A stretch of 28,392 nucleotides of DNA, taken from the NCBI GenBank assembly GCA_900548215.1, contig URJI01000027.1:1-28392 (forward strand). Direction: 5' to 3'. The DNA comes from an uncultured Coprococcus sp. GTDB lineage: Bacteria > Bacillota > Clostridia > Lachnospirales > Lachnospiraceae. Positions 1-7,365 of this stretch are shown one piece after another; within the stretch, counting starts at the first letter, position 1; the number at the start of each line of letters is the position of its first letter. The position numbers and the translations under genes are program-made. The notes below the pieces were generated by a model. It did no database searches, was not told the DNA's origin, and saw nothing but the letters and a program-made list of their open reading frames with translations.

Positions 1-446
1 TTAAATGAATCAATGCTGATATTTCCAACTGTTATGTTCTTTGGATCTGTCTCATCCTTACCCCTGTATACTTTATATCGTCTTATGAGTGCATTCACCT
101 TGCGGTTGAACTCGTTCTGTGTAAATGGCTTTGGAAGGAAGTCATCTCCTCCCACATCATACGCCTCGTTCTGATCAGGCTCTTTTGTCTTTGCTGTAAG
201 AAACAGAACCGGTATTGAAGAAAACTCTCTTATCTTCTCACAAGCCCCAGTTCCCGAAAGTCTCGGCATCATGATATCCATGACTATCAGATCTATACTG
301 TTATCTGCCCTGACCGCCTCGACAGCTTCCATGCCGTCCACAGCCTCAACCACATCATATCCCAATCTCTTCAGATAAATATTCAGCAGTGTTCTTATAT
401 CCTGCTCATCATCAACCACAAGTACCTTTACTTTATCGTTCTCCAT
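1..446 (-). CDS. OmpR/PhoB-type response regulator, receiver domain (C-terminus off window)
   Basis: Signal-responsive DNA-binding regulator phosphorylated by a partner histidine kinase that is not in the window. The 148 visible residues are a complete receiver domain: acidic pair D12-D13 in a VVDDE motif, phospho-acceptor D57 in VMDIMMPRLSG, T84 in LFLTAKT and K106 in LPKPF. After about residue 120 a linker begins (KVYRGKDETDP) and the reading frame runs off the left edge, so the winged-helix DNA-binding domain expected for the OmpR family is not visible. Two ATGs are adjacent (449 and 446); 446 is preferred because the TAAGGAG ribosome site at 454-460 lies 7 nt from it but only 4 nt from the other. 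The receiver call is secure; OmpR family is inferred from the receiver style and the linker. Confidence 0.88.
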   Translation of the reverse strand, partial: MENDKVKVLVVDDEQDIRTLLNIYLKRLGYDVVEAVDGMEAVEAVRADNSIDLIVMDIMMPRLSGTGACEKIREFSSIPVLFLTAKTKEPDQNEAYDVGGDDFLPKPFTQNEFNRKVNALIRRYKVYRGKDETDPKNITVGNISIDSF

Positions 447-546
447 CATTTCACTCCTTATCCTAATTTTATGATCTATTATCCCTGTATAACCATCAGG
501 CACCATATCCCTCATAACGCCATATGTGCGCTTTATTGCGCTTCTT

Positions 547-552
547 ATTATA
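547..552 (-). promoter_or_regulatory. Extended -10 promoter element upstream of the response regulator
   Basis: On the minus strand the sequence reads TTTGCTATAAT, a perfect -10 hexamer with a TGC extension. It would give a leader of about 95 nt for the response regulator. No good -35 hexamer lies 16-18 nt upstream, so this would be an extended -10 or activator-dependent promoter. Confidence 0.45.
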
Positions 553-635
553 GCAAATTAATATATTGTTATCGGACGTATATCTGCTTTGTAAGGAAAT
601 TTAAGTGAATTAACTATCAGATCATTATAAAGCAA

Positions 636-663
636 CAGGAGCCCATCATCTGATGGACTCCTG
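636..663 (-). terminator. Hairpin terminator after trkH (possibly bidirectional)
   Basis: CAGGAG and CCATCA pair with TGATGG and CTCCTG around a 2-nt loop, with a single internal C/A mismatch. On the minus strand the hairpin is followed by TTGCTTTAT; on the plus strand it is followed by CCTTTTCTTTAT. It lies about 120 nt after the trkH stop and separates the trk unit from the response regulator. The rest of the 336-bp gap (447-782) holds the regulator's promoter and an inverted repeat. Confidence 0.7.
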
Positions 664-693
664 CCTTTTCTTTATAAAATGATTGGAAGAGCT

Positions 694-715
694 ATAGTTA
701 GGTGTGTCTAACTAT
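694..715. repeat. Perfect 8-bp inverted repeat around GTGTGT
   Basis: ATAGTTAG and CTAACTAT flank a 6-nt GTGTGT centre with no mismatch. It lies between the trkH stop and its terminator. It could be a second RNA hairpin in the trkH 3' end or a protein operator. No second copy was noticed in the window. Confidence 0.6.
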
Positions 716-782
716 TTGTAAGTATATTCAGATCTGCCTGATCTGTCAATACTGACAAGGCTCTTCGCGATGATAATATTTA

Positions 783-2282
783 TCAGTTCGTCCTTCTAAG
801 CTCTCGTCTTCTTCTGATACGTCTGAATACACCCATAATCATATCCCTATAAATATATGGATTAAATATCAGCAGCAGTGGAAAAAGCTCCAATCTGCCC
901 GCAAGCATATCAAACATCAACACGTATTTTGACAGTCCTGTAAGTCCGCCAAAATTCTGTGTAGGCCCCACCTGTGAAAGTCCAGGGCCTATATTGTTCA
1001 GGCACGATGCGACAGCAGTGAAATTTGTCACAAGATCCCGGCCCTCTATGGACACAAGGAACACCGAAGCTGTGAATATACCCATGAGAGTGATAAAATA
1101 CACATTCACTGCCCTGACAACTTCATGCTCTACCGGCTTTCCGTCCATCTTGATCTTCTTGATATTCTTTGGATGGAAGTAAGAACCAAGCTCCTTGACA
1201 ACAGTCTTTGCCATGATTACAAGCCTGGATACCTTCATGCCGCCACCTGTACTTCCTGCACAGGCACCTACAAACATCAGTACAACGAGCACCGTCTTAC
1301 ACATCTGGGACCACTGATCAAAATCCGCCGAAGCATAACCCGTTGTGGTTATGATCGATGCGACCTGAAAGGCTGCATGTCTTATAGCATCTCCGATATT
1401 TGCCATAGTCTGCATCAGGCTCAGAGTTATTATAGTTATCGCACCGAGTATTATCAGCAGATATGTTCTGACCTCCTCCATAGACAGCGCTTTTCTTATG
1501 TTCCTGAACAACACAAAGTAATAAAAGTTAAAATTGATTCCGAACATTATCATAAACACCGTTACAACCCACTGTATATACGGTGAAAAACTTGCAAAGC
1601 TGTCATTTTTTATGCCAAATCCACCCGTTCCGGCAGTTCCAAATGCCGTACACAATGAATCAAACAAAGGCATGTGTCCGAACAGAAGAAAAACCACTTC
1701 AAGCACTGTCATGCCAAAATAAATCACATACAATATTCTTGCAGTGTGCTTAAGTCTCGGCACTAGTTTTCCAACAGATGGTCCCGGGCTCTCCGCCTTC
1801 ATAAGATTCATATTTGTTCCTGAAGCACTGTTCATCGGAATAACTGCAAGCAGGAACACCAGCACACCCATACCACCTATCCAGTGAGTAAAACATCTCC
1901 AGAACATCATGCCATGCGACATCCCTTCAACATCGCTTAGTATACTTGCTCCAGTTGTGGTGAAGCCGGATATAGTCTCAAACAGGGCATTTGTAAATGA
2001 AGGGATTTCTCCTGAAATATAAAACGGCATACAACCAAATATACTGAGAGCCAGCCAGCTAAATGCAGTGGCAACGCATCCTTCTTTCAAATATATAGTC
2101 TGATTCTCAGGTTTTTTCAGTGTCATAAGTGTACCTATAACCAGGCACGCTGCAATAACCACCAGAAAAGAAAATATCTCATGTTCCTGATATATCAATG
2201 ATGTGGCACATGGCAGGACAAGCAGCAGCCCCTCCAGCCTTATGATCTGCCCCAATATATATACGATCATGGAATTATTCAT
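783..2282 (-). CDS. trkH: TrkH/KtrB-family potassium channel subunit
   Basis: Membrane-spanning K+ translocating subunit that works with the cytoplasmic gating protein TrkA. The 499 residues contain the four P-loop/selectivity-filter segments typical of the family: TTTGAS in the first quarter, GTAGTGGFG, TTTGYA, and NNIGPG near the C-terminus, separated by hydrophobic hairpins as in the SKT fold. Length matches TrkH (about 480-500). It follows trkA by 18 nt in the same direction, so the two are co-transcribed and a hairpin terminator closes the unit at 636-663. The start ATG overlaps nothing. TrkH and KtrB are hard to separate by eye; pairing with a two-domain TrkA rather than a short KtrA favours TrkH. 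Confidence 0.95.
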   Translation of the reverse strand: MNNSMIVYILGQIIRLEGLLLVLPCATSLIYQEHEIFSFLVVIAACLVIGTLMTLKKPENQTIYLKEGCVATAFSWLALSIFGCMPFYISGEIPSFTNALFETISGFTTTGASILSDVEGMSHGMMFWRCFTHWIGGMGVLVFLLAVIPMNSASGTNMNLMKAESPGPSVGKLVPRLKHTARILYVIYFGMTVLEVVFLLFGHMPLFDSLCTAFGTAGTGGFGIKNDSFASFSPYIQWVVTVFMIMFGINFNFYYFVLFRNIRKALSMEEVRTYLLIILGAITIITLSLMQTMANIGDAIRHAAFQVASIITTTGYASADFDQWSQMCKTVLVVLMFVGACAGSTGGGMKVSRLVIMAKTVVKELGSYFHPKNIKKIKMDGKPVEHEVVRAVNVYFITLMGIFTASVFLVSIEGRDLVTNFTAVASCLNNIGPGLSQVGPTQNFGGLTGLSKYVLMFDMLAGRLELFPLLLIFNPYIYRDMIMGVFRRIRRRRELRRTN

Positions 2283-2300
2283 AGTGTCAATATGCGCCTC

Positions 2301-3704
2301 CTACGCAAGAATGTCCCTTATGTCCGTAAATCCGGTCTCTGTAGTGACTATCATGGCTGTGTCTCCAACCTGAATGGAATCCTGACCTGTAGGAAGAAGT
2401 ATGTTACCATTTCTATTTATAAATGCAATGAGCAGATTCTTTTTAAGATTAAGATCCTTAAGCGGTACATCGGTAACATCAGACTTCTCAGACACACGAA
2501 ACTCAATGGCCTCCGCTCTCGAATCAAACATGTGATAAAGTGTCTCTATGTTATTGCTGTTAGAATTTTTCTTTGCTCGTACATAGGCAACTATCGACTC
2601 CGCAGTGATACTGCACGGATACACAACGCTGCCAAGATCCAGACTGTTTATAACCTCACGGAAATTGCTCCTGTTTATCTTGGTTATCGTCTTTGCATTT
2701 GAATGCTTTCTCGCATGGAGTGTCAGAAGTATGTTTTCCTCATCAATTCCAGTCAATGATACAAATGACTCAGTCTCCCCGAGGCCTTCCTCATTCAATA
2801 TCTCCTGATCTGTTCCATCACCGTTTATGATGACTGCTTTAGGCAGAAGAACCGACAGTTCCTCACAACGATTCTTATTCTCTTCTATTATCTTCACGGA
2901 TATTCCCATATTTATGAGCTGTCCAGCCAGATAATATGCTACATTTCCCCCGCCTATTATCATGGTGTCCTTTACCCTGGCTGTCTTGAAACCTATATGT
3001 TCCATGAACTTACGGGACATCGATCTTGTTCCTACACATGACATGATATCTCCCGCCTTGAGCACAAAATCTCCGGAAGGTATATAAAACTCCCCGGCTC
3101 TCTCAACAGCCGCTATCAGTATATTGATAGGTTTCTGTCTGCTTGCGAGATCCTTACCGAGATCAGCTATGCTCTTGTTGTCAAGCATATTCTTCTCCGG
3201 GATCTTGATCCTTGTCATCTCCGCCTGTCCATGTGCAAATGAATTGATCTCAAGTGCTGTCGGCAGATAGAGGACTCTTGACACCTCTATCGCAGTCTCA
3301 AGCTCCGGGTTGATGATCATCGTGAGTCCAAGTTTTTCCCTGAGATAACTTGCCTCCTTGCTGTAGTCCGGATCTCGAAGTCTTGCTATCGTTGCACAGT
3401 CACCAACCTGCTTTGCTATAGTGCAGCACAGGATATTAAGCTCATCTGATGACGTCACTGCAGCAATAAGATCCGCATTCTGTATTCCGGCATCCAGCTG
3501 CACGCTGTGATTTGCCCCATTCCCGACAACGCCCATCACATCATACTGATTGGAATATGTCGCTACCTTCTGCGGATCCTTATCTATGATTGTTATATCA
3601 TGTCCTTCGTTCGCCAACTGCTTAAGGATCGCAACGCCGACCTTGCCACAGCCAACTATTATAATTTTCAGTCCCGTCTTCTTGCTTGATCTACTACCAA
3701 ACAC
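2301..3704 (-). CDS. trkA: TrkA potassium uptake regulator, two RCK domains
   Basis: Peripheral NAD(H)/nucleotide-binding regulator that gates TrkH. Two Rossmann RCK_N modules are visible: IIIVGCGKVG near the N-terminus and MIIGGGNVAYYLA about half-way, each followed by an RCK_C-like segment (for example FYIPSGDFVLKAGD and ILLPTGQDSIQVGD). About 467 residues from the chosen start, close to the family norm. The start is taken as GTG at 3704 because a strong AAGGAGG lies 8 nt upstream (3713-3719). The frame is open to a TTG at 3743 and an ATG at 3731, but these have no ribosome site, and the predicted promoter at 3744-3771 would initiate transcription near 3737, excluding the TTG. It precedes trkH by 18 nt. 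Confidence 0.95.
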   Translation of the reverse strand: MFGSRSSKKTGLKIIIVGCGKVGVAILKQLANEGHDITIIDKDPQKVATYSNQYDVMGVVGNGANHSVQLDAGIQNADLIAAVTSSDELNILCCTIAKQVGDCATIARLRDPDYSKEASYLREKLGLTMIINPELETAIEVSRVLYLPTALEINSFAHGQAEMTRIKIPEKNMLDNKSIADLGKDLASRQKPINILIAAVERAGEFYIPSGDFVLKAGDIMSCVGTRSMSRKFMEHIGFKTARVKDTMIIGGGNVAYYLAGQLINMGISVKIIEENKNRCEELSVLLPKAVIINGDGTDQEILNEEGLGETESFVSLTGIDEENILLTLHARKHSNAKTITKINRSNFREVINSLDLGSVVYPCSITAESIVAYVRAKKNSNSNNIETLYHMFDSRAEAIEFRVSEKSDVTDVPLKDLNLKKNLLIAFINRNGNILLPTGQDSIQVGDTAMIVTTETGFTDIRDILA

Positions 3705-3712
3705 AGGCCTAT

Positions 3713-3719
3713 CCTCCTT
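3713..3719 (-). promoter_or_regulatory. Ribosome binding site that decides the trkA start
   Basis: AAGGAGG on the minus strand, 8 nt before a GTG codon at 3704. It lies inside the longer reading frame, so a longest-ORF annotation would place the start up to 13 codons too early. Confidence 0.75.
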
Positions 3720-3743
3720 GAATATCTTCATATAACTAAGCAA

Positions 3744-3771
3744 AGTATAACATGAAGATTTTAAAAATCAA
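3744..3771 (-). promoter_or_regulatory. Promoter of trkA-trkH
   Basis: Minus-strand TTGATT (3766-3771), a 16-nt spacer, then TATACT (3744-3749) preceded by TGT, an extended -10. The predicted start point near 3737 gives trkAH a short leader and lets it be transcribed independently of the cassette upstream. Confidence 0.6.
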
Positions 3772-3798
3772 CCACCGCTGCTTTTCTTTACCAAAGTC

Positions 3799-3942
3799 TT
3801 ACACGAACAGCCTTATTATGCAGCAGACCAGAACAAATATCACAAACGCTATGCCAACTATCATATTCGTTCTCTTGCTGAAACCACGCGTAGGCTTCTT
3901 ATATATACCATCGTCATTTTTATCGTTTTTGTTCTTTCCCAT
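3799..3942 (-). CDS. 47-residue single-span membrane protein, third gene of the ATPase/TOPRIM cassette
   Basis: Unrecognised small protein. The first 26 residues are very polar and basic (MGKNKNDKNDDGIYKK, then PTRGFSKRTN); residues about 27-43 form one hydrophobic helix (MIVGIAFVIFVLVCCII) ending RLFV. By the positive-inside rule the N-terminus would be cytoplasmic. A strong GAGGAGG lies 6 nt before the ATG at 3942, inside the 3' end of the TOPRIM-like gene, and the two coding regions overlap by 23 nt in different frames, which argues for translational coupling and against a chance ORF. It could be a membrane anchor or effector of the cassette, or an unrelated small membrane protein. No function is assigned. 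Confidence 0.72.
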   Translation of the reverse strand: MGKNKNDKNDDGIYKKPTRGFSKRTNMIVGIAFVIFVLVCCIIRLFV

Positions 3943-4714
3943 CTGTTCCTCCTCTCTGCCCCGCCAGACTCATCAGTCTCTTTATGAGCAGATTTACATT
4001 TGTGTGGCGTTTCAGGGAATTCTCCCCGCTCCTTATGAAATCCCATGACTCATCATAGGACATATCCGTAGTCTCCGTCTCATTCTCAAAGAAAAACTTC
4101 TCCAAAGATCCAGACTCCTCATGAGCTATAGAAAATTCAAGAGCCTTTCTAGTCTTGTCATGCTCATTAAAATTGGCATCGCCATGCAGAAAATGATCCA
4201 GATTACATGAAAAATAATACGCCGAATATTTTACCTTCTTACTTCCGATCTTGACGGATGTAAGCGATGTGAGCACATCCAGATTGTCGCTCTTTCTGTG
4301 ATTTCTCTCCACGACATGAGCCGGGGTGCCCGTCACTATGTAATCCGGATAGTATACCGGATCATCTGTCTCATTGCCGCTGGCCGCCACCAGCGCATCA
4401 TCTATATACACACCGTCCGTATCGACAAAATGCACTATCTCCAGTATATCCTTTGGATAGAGTCCCGTCTGTTTCAAAAATGGACTGACCATTATCTCAT
4501 CTATGAACCTCTCTATGTTGTCCGGATGTATGCCATTCTTTGACGTTATATCTCCTCCGGCATGTCCATCATCATTCATGACCATGGCAAACTCAAGCAA
4601 TATATCGGGATCTATGTCCTCAAGCAGCTGTCCAAACGGAATCTCAAGTGCATTCTTGTCGGACATTCCCTCGACCAGAAACAGCACGATCTTCTTCTTA
4701 GGTCGTTTCCCCAT
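3920..4714 (-). CDS. TOPRIM-like nuclease candidate (RloB/OLD-type partner of the upstream ATPase)
   Basis: 264 residues with the two acidic signatures of a TOPRIM fold: E15 in VLFLVEGMSDKNAL near the N-terminus, and D98/D100 in IVHFVDTDGVYID after a predicted beta strand. Later the segment FSCNLDHFLHGDAN resembles the helix after the core in RloB-like proteins. In known systems (OLD, Gabija GajA, PARIS, RloAB) such domains cleave nucleic acid under control of an ABC-type ATPase. ATG 4714 is preferred over TTG 4720 because of the GGCGGGG site 7 nt upstream. The gene overlaps the end of the ATPase gene by 17 nt and the small membrane gene by 23 nt. TOPRIM assignment is from motifs; nuclease activity and defence role are inference. 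Confidence 0.7.
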   Translation of the reverse strand: MGKRPKKKIVLFLVEGMSDKNALEIPFGQLLEDIDPDILLEFAMVMNDDGHAGGDITSKNGIHPDNIERFIDEIMVSPFLKQTGLYPKDILEIVHFVDTDGVYIDDALVAASGNETDDPVYYPDYIVTGTPAHVVERNHRKSDNLDVLTSLTSVKIGSKKVKYSAYYFSCNLDHFLHGDANFNEHDKTRKALEFSIAHEESGSLEKFFFENETETTDMSYDESWDFIRSGENSLKRHTNVNLLIKRLMSLAGQRGGTDGKEQKR

Positions 4715-6206
4715 TATCAATCCCCGCCTTTCTGAACGCTGATACGACCTTGTATTTCTTGGTATTTCTGTACAGCTCTTCGTCCTGTTCCCCCACGAGT
4801 ATCTCCCTGAAATAGGTACTTCTCAGATTATTGGTGTTGCCAATTCCCTTCATTCTGATGTACCTGTTCTCCGGATTGGTAGTCGTAAAACATATAAAAT
4901 CCTTATCTATGACCTCCAATGGTCTCAGGTTATGCGATGTGAAAATAAACTGTCCCTTTCCTGATTCCTGGAATGTCTGCAGCACCTCCCCCAGCAGATA
5001 CTCAAACACTCCTGCATCCAGCTCATCTATGGCAATCGTACACGACTGCTCATTGTACGCATCTATGATAAGGCTGAGCACTGACACGATCTTTCTGATT
5101 CCATCAGACTCATATCGAAACGGCATCAAAAGTCTTCCATCAGGCGCAGCATCGGCATTGTGTTCATTGCTCATATCTGATTCATTGCGGCTCGACACTA
5201 TCTCCACAACATGACCCATGCTGCCATCCTTCATCATGGTAGGAGAAAGCTCATGCATATCTACATTCAACCCCGGTACGATCTGACTGAGCACTATATT
5301 AATATTGTCAAACTGCGACTTGAGCTCTGAAAACACAAGATCCGGCATTATATTTGGCATGTCTGTCTTGAGCAGATACCTGCCGCTCTGGGTATAAAGA
5401 GGAAGTCCATAGTTGAGCCTTATATATCCTGTGGACTTTGTGTCCACCACATGAAGATAGAGCTGGCTGTAATACGCAAGCTCCAGCACAACCTGATAAA
5501 ACTCCGAGTACAGTCCACAGTCATCAAATACTTTCGCCGCACCAATGGAGAACACAAATGATGTTGATTTCTCCTCCGCAAGCCTTCTCACTATGTTCAG
5601 CTCATCCAGAGACTTCTTGTCACCCGCCACGAAAAACTTCTGCTTTGACACAGGGCCAAATGGTCTCTCATCCCCGGATGTATCTATGATTGGCTGCATT
5701 ATGATCTTTCTACCATCAAAATCACCTGACATGCTGAGTTTCTCGTCGCTTATCTTAACCCTGTACTTTGAGTGCTGCGAACTGCCGGCATCGTCTGCAC
5801 CGTACTGTCCAAAGCCGCCAGGCTGCTCGATCTCAACTGCCGAGAGTGCAAACTCATACACCGCCTTCCTTATTCGCCCATCCGGATATTGAAGATCAAA
5901 TGTGAACTCAAGTCTGGACTTATCCTGTCCTTTTGCCACACATTCAGCATATACTCCGGGTACTTCAACCCCCATCATAAGGAGCTTTAATATTGCAAGC
6001 GCCTCTATAAAGCTCGTCTTACCTGAGCCATTCTGTCCATACAGCCCCAATATATCTGCTTCCGTTCCATACGGAACATATTTCTTTCCGCATGCAAATA
6101 CTATCTCTCCATGCTCAACACTCTTGAAATTATCAAGGACGGCCTTCTGTATCCTTATCGTAGGCAATCTGTCCCAATGGTCTTCTCTAAATTGTCTGAT
6201 TCTCAT
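4698..6206 (-). CDS. ABC/AAA-type ATPase (AAA_15/AAA_21-like), sensor half of a putative defence cassette
   Basis: 502-residue cytoplasmic ATPase of the SMC/Rad50/OLD-like class. Motifs in order: FKSV near residue 27, Walker A GQNGSGKTS at 57-65, an ABC signature-like ESDGIRK at 366-372, Walker B TIAIDELDAG with E395, and the switch histidine H425 in FIFTSHN. There is no transmembrane segment and no transporter partner, so it is not a transport ATPase. GAGGAG lies 7 nt before ATG 6206. It has its own near-consensus promoter (6244-6272) just outside the araC-type gene and overlaps the TOPRIM-like gene, so the two are co-expressed. The architecture matches the ATPase half of RloA- or AriA-like systems; the exact family cannot be settled by eye. 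Confidence 0.82.
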   Translation of the reverse strand: MRIRQFREDHWDRLPTIRIQKAVLDNFKSVEHGEIVFACGKKYVPYGTEADILGLYGQNGSGKTSFIEALAILKLLMMGVEVPGVYAECVAKGQDKSRLEFTFDLQYPDGRIRKAVYEFALSAVEIEQPGGFGQYGADDAGSSQHSKYRVKISDEKLSMSGDFDGRKIIMQPIIDTSGDERPFGPVSKQKFFVAGDKKSLDELNIVRRLAEEKSTSFVFSIGAAKVFDDCGLYSEFYQVVLELAYYSQLYLHVVDTKSTGYIRLNYGLPLYTQSGRYLLKTDMPNIMPDLVFSELKSQFDNINIVLSQIVPGLNVDMHELSPTMMKDGSMGHVVEIVSSRNESDMSNEHNADAAPDGRLLMPFRYESDGIRKIVSVLSLIIDAYNEQSCTIAIDELDAGVFEYLLGEVLQTFQESGKGQFIFTSHNLRPLEVIDKDFICFTTTNPENRYIRMKGIGNTNNLRSTYFREILVGEQDEELYRNTKKYKVVSAFRKAGIDNGETT

Positions 6207-6243
6207 TCACAGTCTCCTCAGATGTTATTGATTTAATACTGTA

Positions 6244-6272
6244 ATTATATGTTTATCCATTTCATTCGTCAA
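6244..6272 (-). promoter_or_regulatory. Near-consensus sigma-A promoter of the ATPase/TOPRIM cassette
   Basis: Minus-strand TTGACG (6267-6272), exactly 17 nt, TATAAT (6244-6249). It overlaps the stop codon of the upstream AraC-type gene and gives a leader of about 30 nt to the ATPase start. This is among the best promoter matches in the window and makes the cassette an independent unit. Confidence 0.75.
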
Positions 6273-7171
6273 CAGACATCATTTTTTGAATTTTTTATTT
6301 TATTTTTCTTATCTCTTCTGGTCTTACCATTTCTATATCTTAGTGGGGACTCTCCCATAGCAGAAGAAAATCTCCTGATGAAATAGCTTACATTTTGATA
6401 TCCCGATTTCATGGCAATCTCGGTCACCGACAGATCTGTGGACTCAAGCATATGTCTAGCATACCTCAGTCTCACATAGTTCACATACTGGGTAAGTGTC
6501 ATGTGAAATCTCTCGCTGAATAACCTTGACATGTATTTTTCTGACAGATGAAAATGTTCAGAGAGTTCAGCAAGCCCTATGTTATCATGATAATTATCCT
6601 GTATATACAGAAGTATCTCCTTTTCCAGTTCACCTGATGCATTCCTTGTCAATTCTTCAAGCTGACCGTATTCCACAAGCAGATCCATCATCTGTAAAAG
6701 CCGGATTCTCACCTGTATCTGTCTGTGTGTACCCATTTTCCCATTCTCCGCTGCCAGTTCATCAAGAATAGGTATGAGTTTCCCAAGCAGATTCCGGTTC
6801 GCCACATCTGGTCTGAATCCCCGGGTGTGATTCCTGAGTGGGAAAAACACTTCATCCTCCAGGGCATCCTTGGTCTGAAATGATATGAATTCCAGAGGAA
6901 ATATAAATGTAAAATAGTCCACAGGAGTGTCCGGAGCGCTCATCATATGCAGCACTCCCGGACTTGCAATAAACACTGAGCCGTCTTCTCCTGTGAACTC
7001 CTGTCCATCAATCTCCACCGTAAGCGGGCCTTTCCTCACATATATTATCTCCACCTCATCATGCCAATGAACCGGGATCTGAAATGCATGAGGAAAATAT
7101 CGCATATGATACTCGCAAAATGGATATTCTCTTGTTCCGTGCGGATGATTTTCCTTTAATTCTGCGTACAT
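6269..7171 (-). CDS. AraC-family transcriptional regulator with cupin sensor
   Basis: 300-residue regulator. Residues about 20-95 form an AraC-type cupin (VHWHDEVEIIYV, then EIDGQEF and ASPGVLHMMSA), which usually binds a small ligand. Residues about 185-285 form the double helix-turn-helix: IGLAELSEHFHLSEKYMSRLF, then YARHMLESTDLSVTEIAMK and the hallmark SGYQNVSYFIRRF. The C-terminus is lysine-rich and AT-rich. AGAGGAG lies 5 nt before ATG 7171. It is divergent from the MATE gene at 7366 across 194 bp, so that exporter is the likely target, along with its own promoter, whose spacer carries short direct repeats. Confidence 0.93.
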   Translation of the reverse strand: MYAELKENHPHGTREYPFCEYHMRYFPHAFQIPVHWHDEVEIIYVRKGPLTVEIDGQEFTGEDGSVFIASPGVLHMMSAPDTPVDYFTFIFPLEFISFQTKDALEDEVFFPLRNHTRGFRPDVANRNLLGKLIPILDELAAENGKMGTHRQIQVRIRLLQMMDLLVEYGQLEELTRNASGELEKEILLYIQDNYHDNIGLAELSEHFHLSEKYMSRLFSERFHMTLTQYVNYVRLRYARHMLESTDLSVTEIAMKSGYQNVSYFIRRFSSAMGESPLRYRNGKTRRDKKNKIKNSKNDVC

Positions 7172-7232
7172 TGTTCTCCTCTGATATTGATTTGTTATAT
7201 ATTGAGTTGCTTTTTAATCATGCAGCTTTGTC

Positions 7233-7261
7233 ATATTAACTCATATGTGGAATATGTGCAA
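7233..7261 (-). promoter_or_regulatory. Promoter of the AraC-type gene, with ATATGTG direct repeats
   Basis: Minus-strand TTGCAC (7256-7261), 17-nt spacer, TAATAT (7233-7238). On the plus strand ATATGTG occurs at 7243-7249 and 7252-7258, nine bases apart and covering the spacer and part of the -35. This is a plausible autoregulatory site for a regulator that binds direct repeats. No strong promoter is visible for the divergent MATE gene, which fits activation by the AraC protein. Confidence 0.4.
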
Positions 7262-7365
7262 CTTTTAATTGAAATAGTACAAGATTCGCACGGTATCAAT
7301 GCGATATTATACAATTTAGTTATAGCTCATGATTTTATACCCATCACCAAAGGAGTACTTATTAT

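Noticed and set aside
694..715. DtxR/Fur-type iron box controlling feoB
   Set aside because: It is 10 kb from feoB, not at a promoter, and no similar palindrome occurs in the feoB promoter region 11069-11228.
3861..4046. 61-codon minus-strand frame across the end of the TOPRIM-like gene
   Set aside because: Shadow of the overlapping TOPRIM-like and 47-residue frames, both better supported by motif, membrane span and ribosome site.
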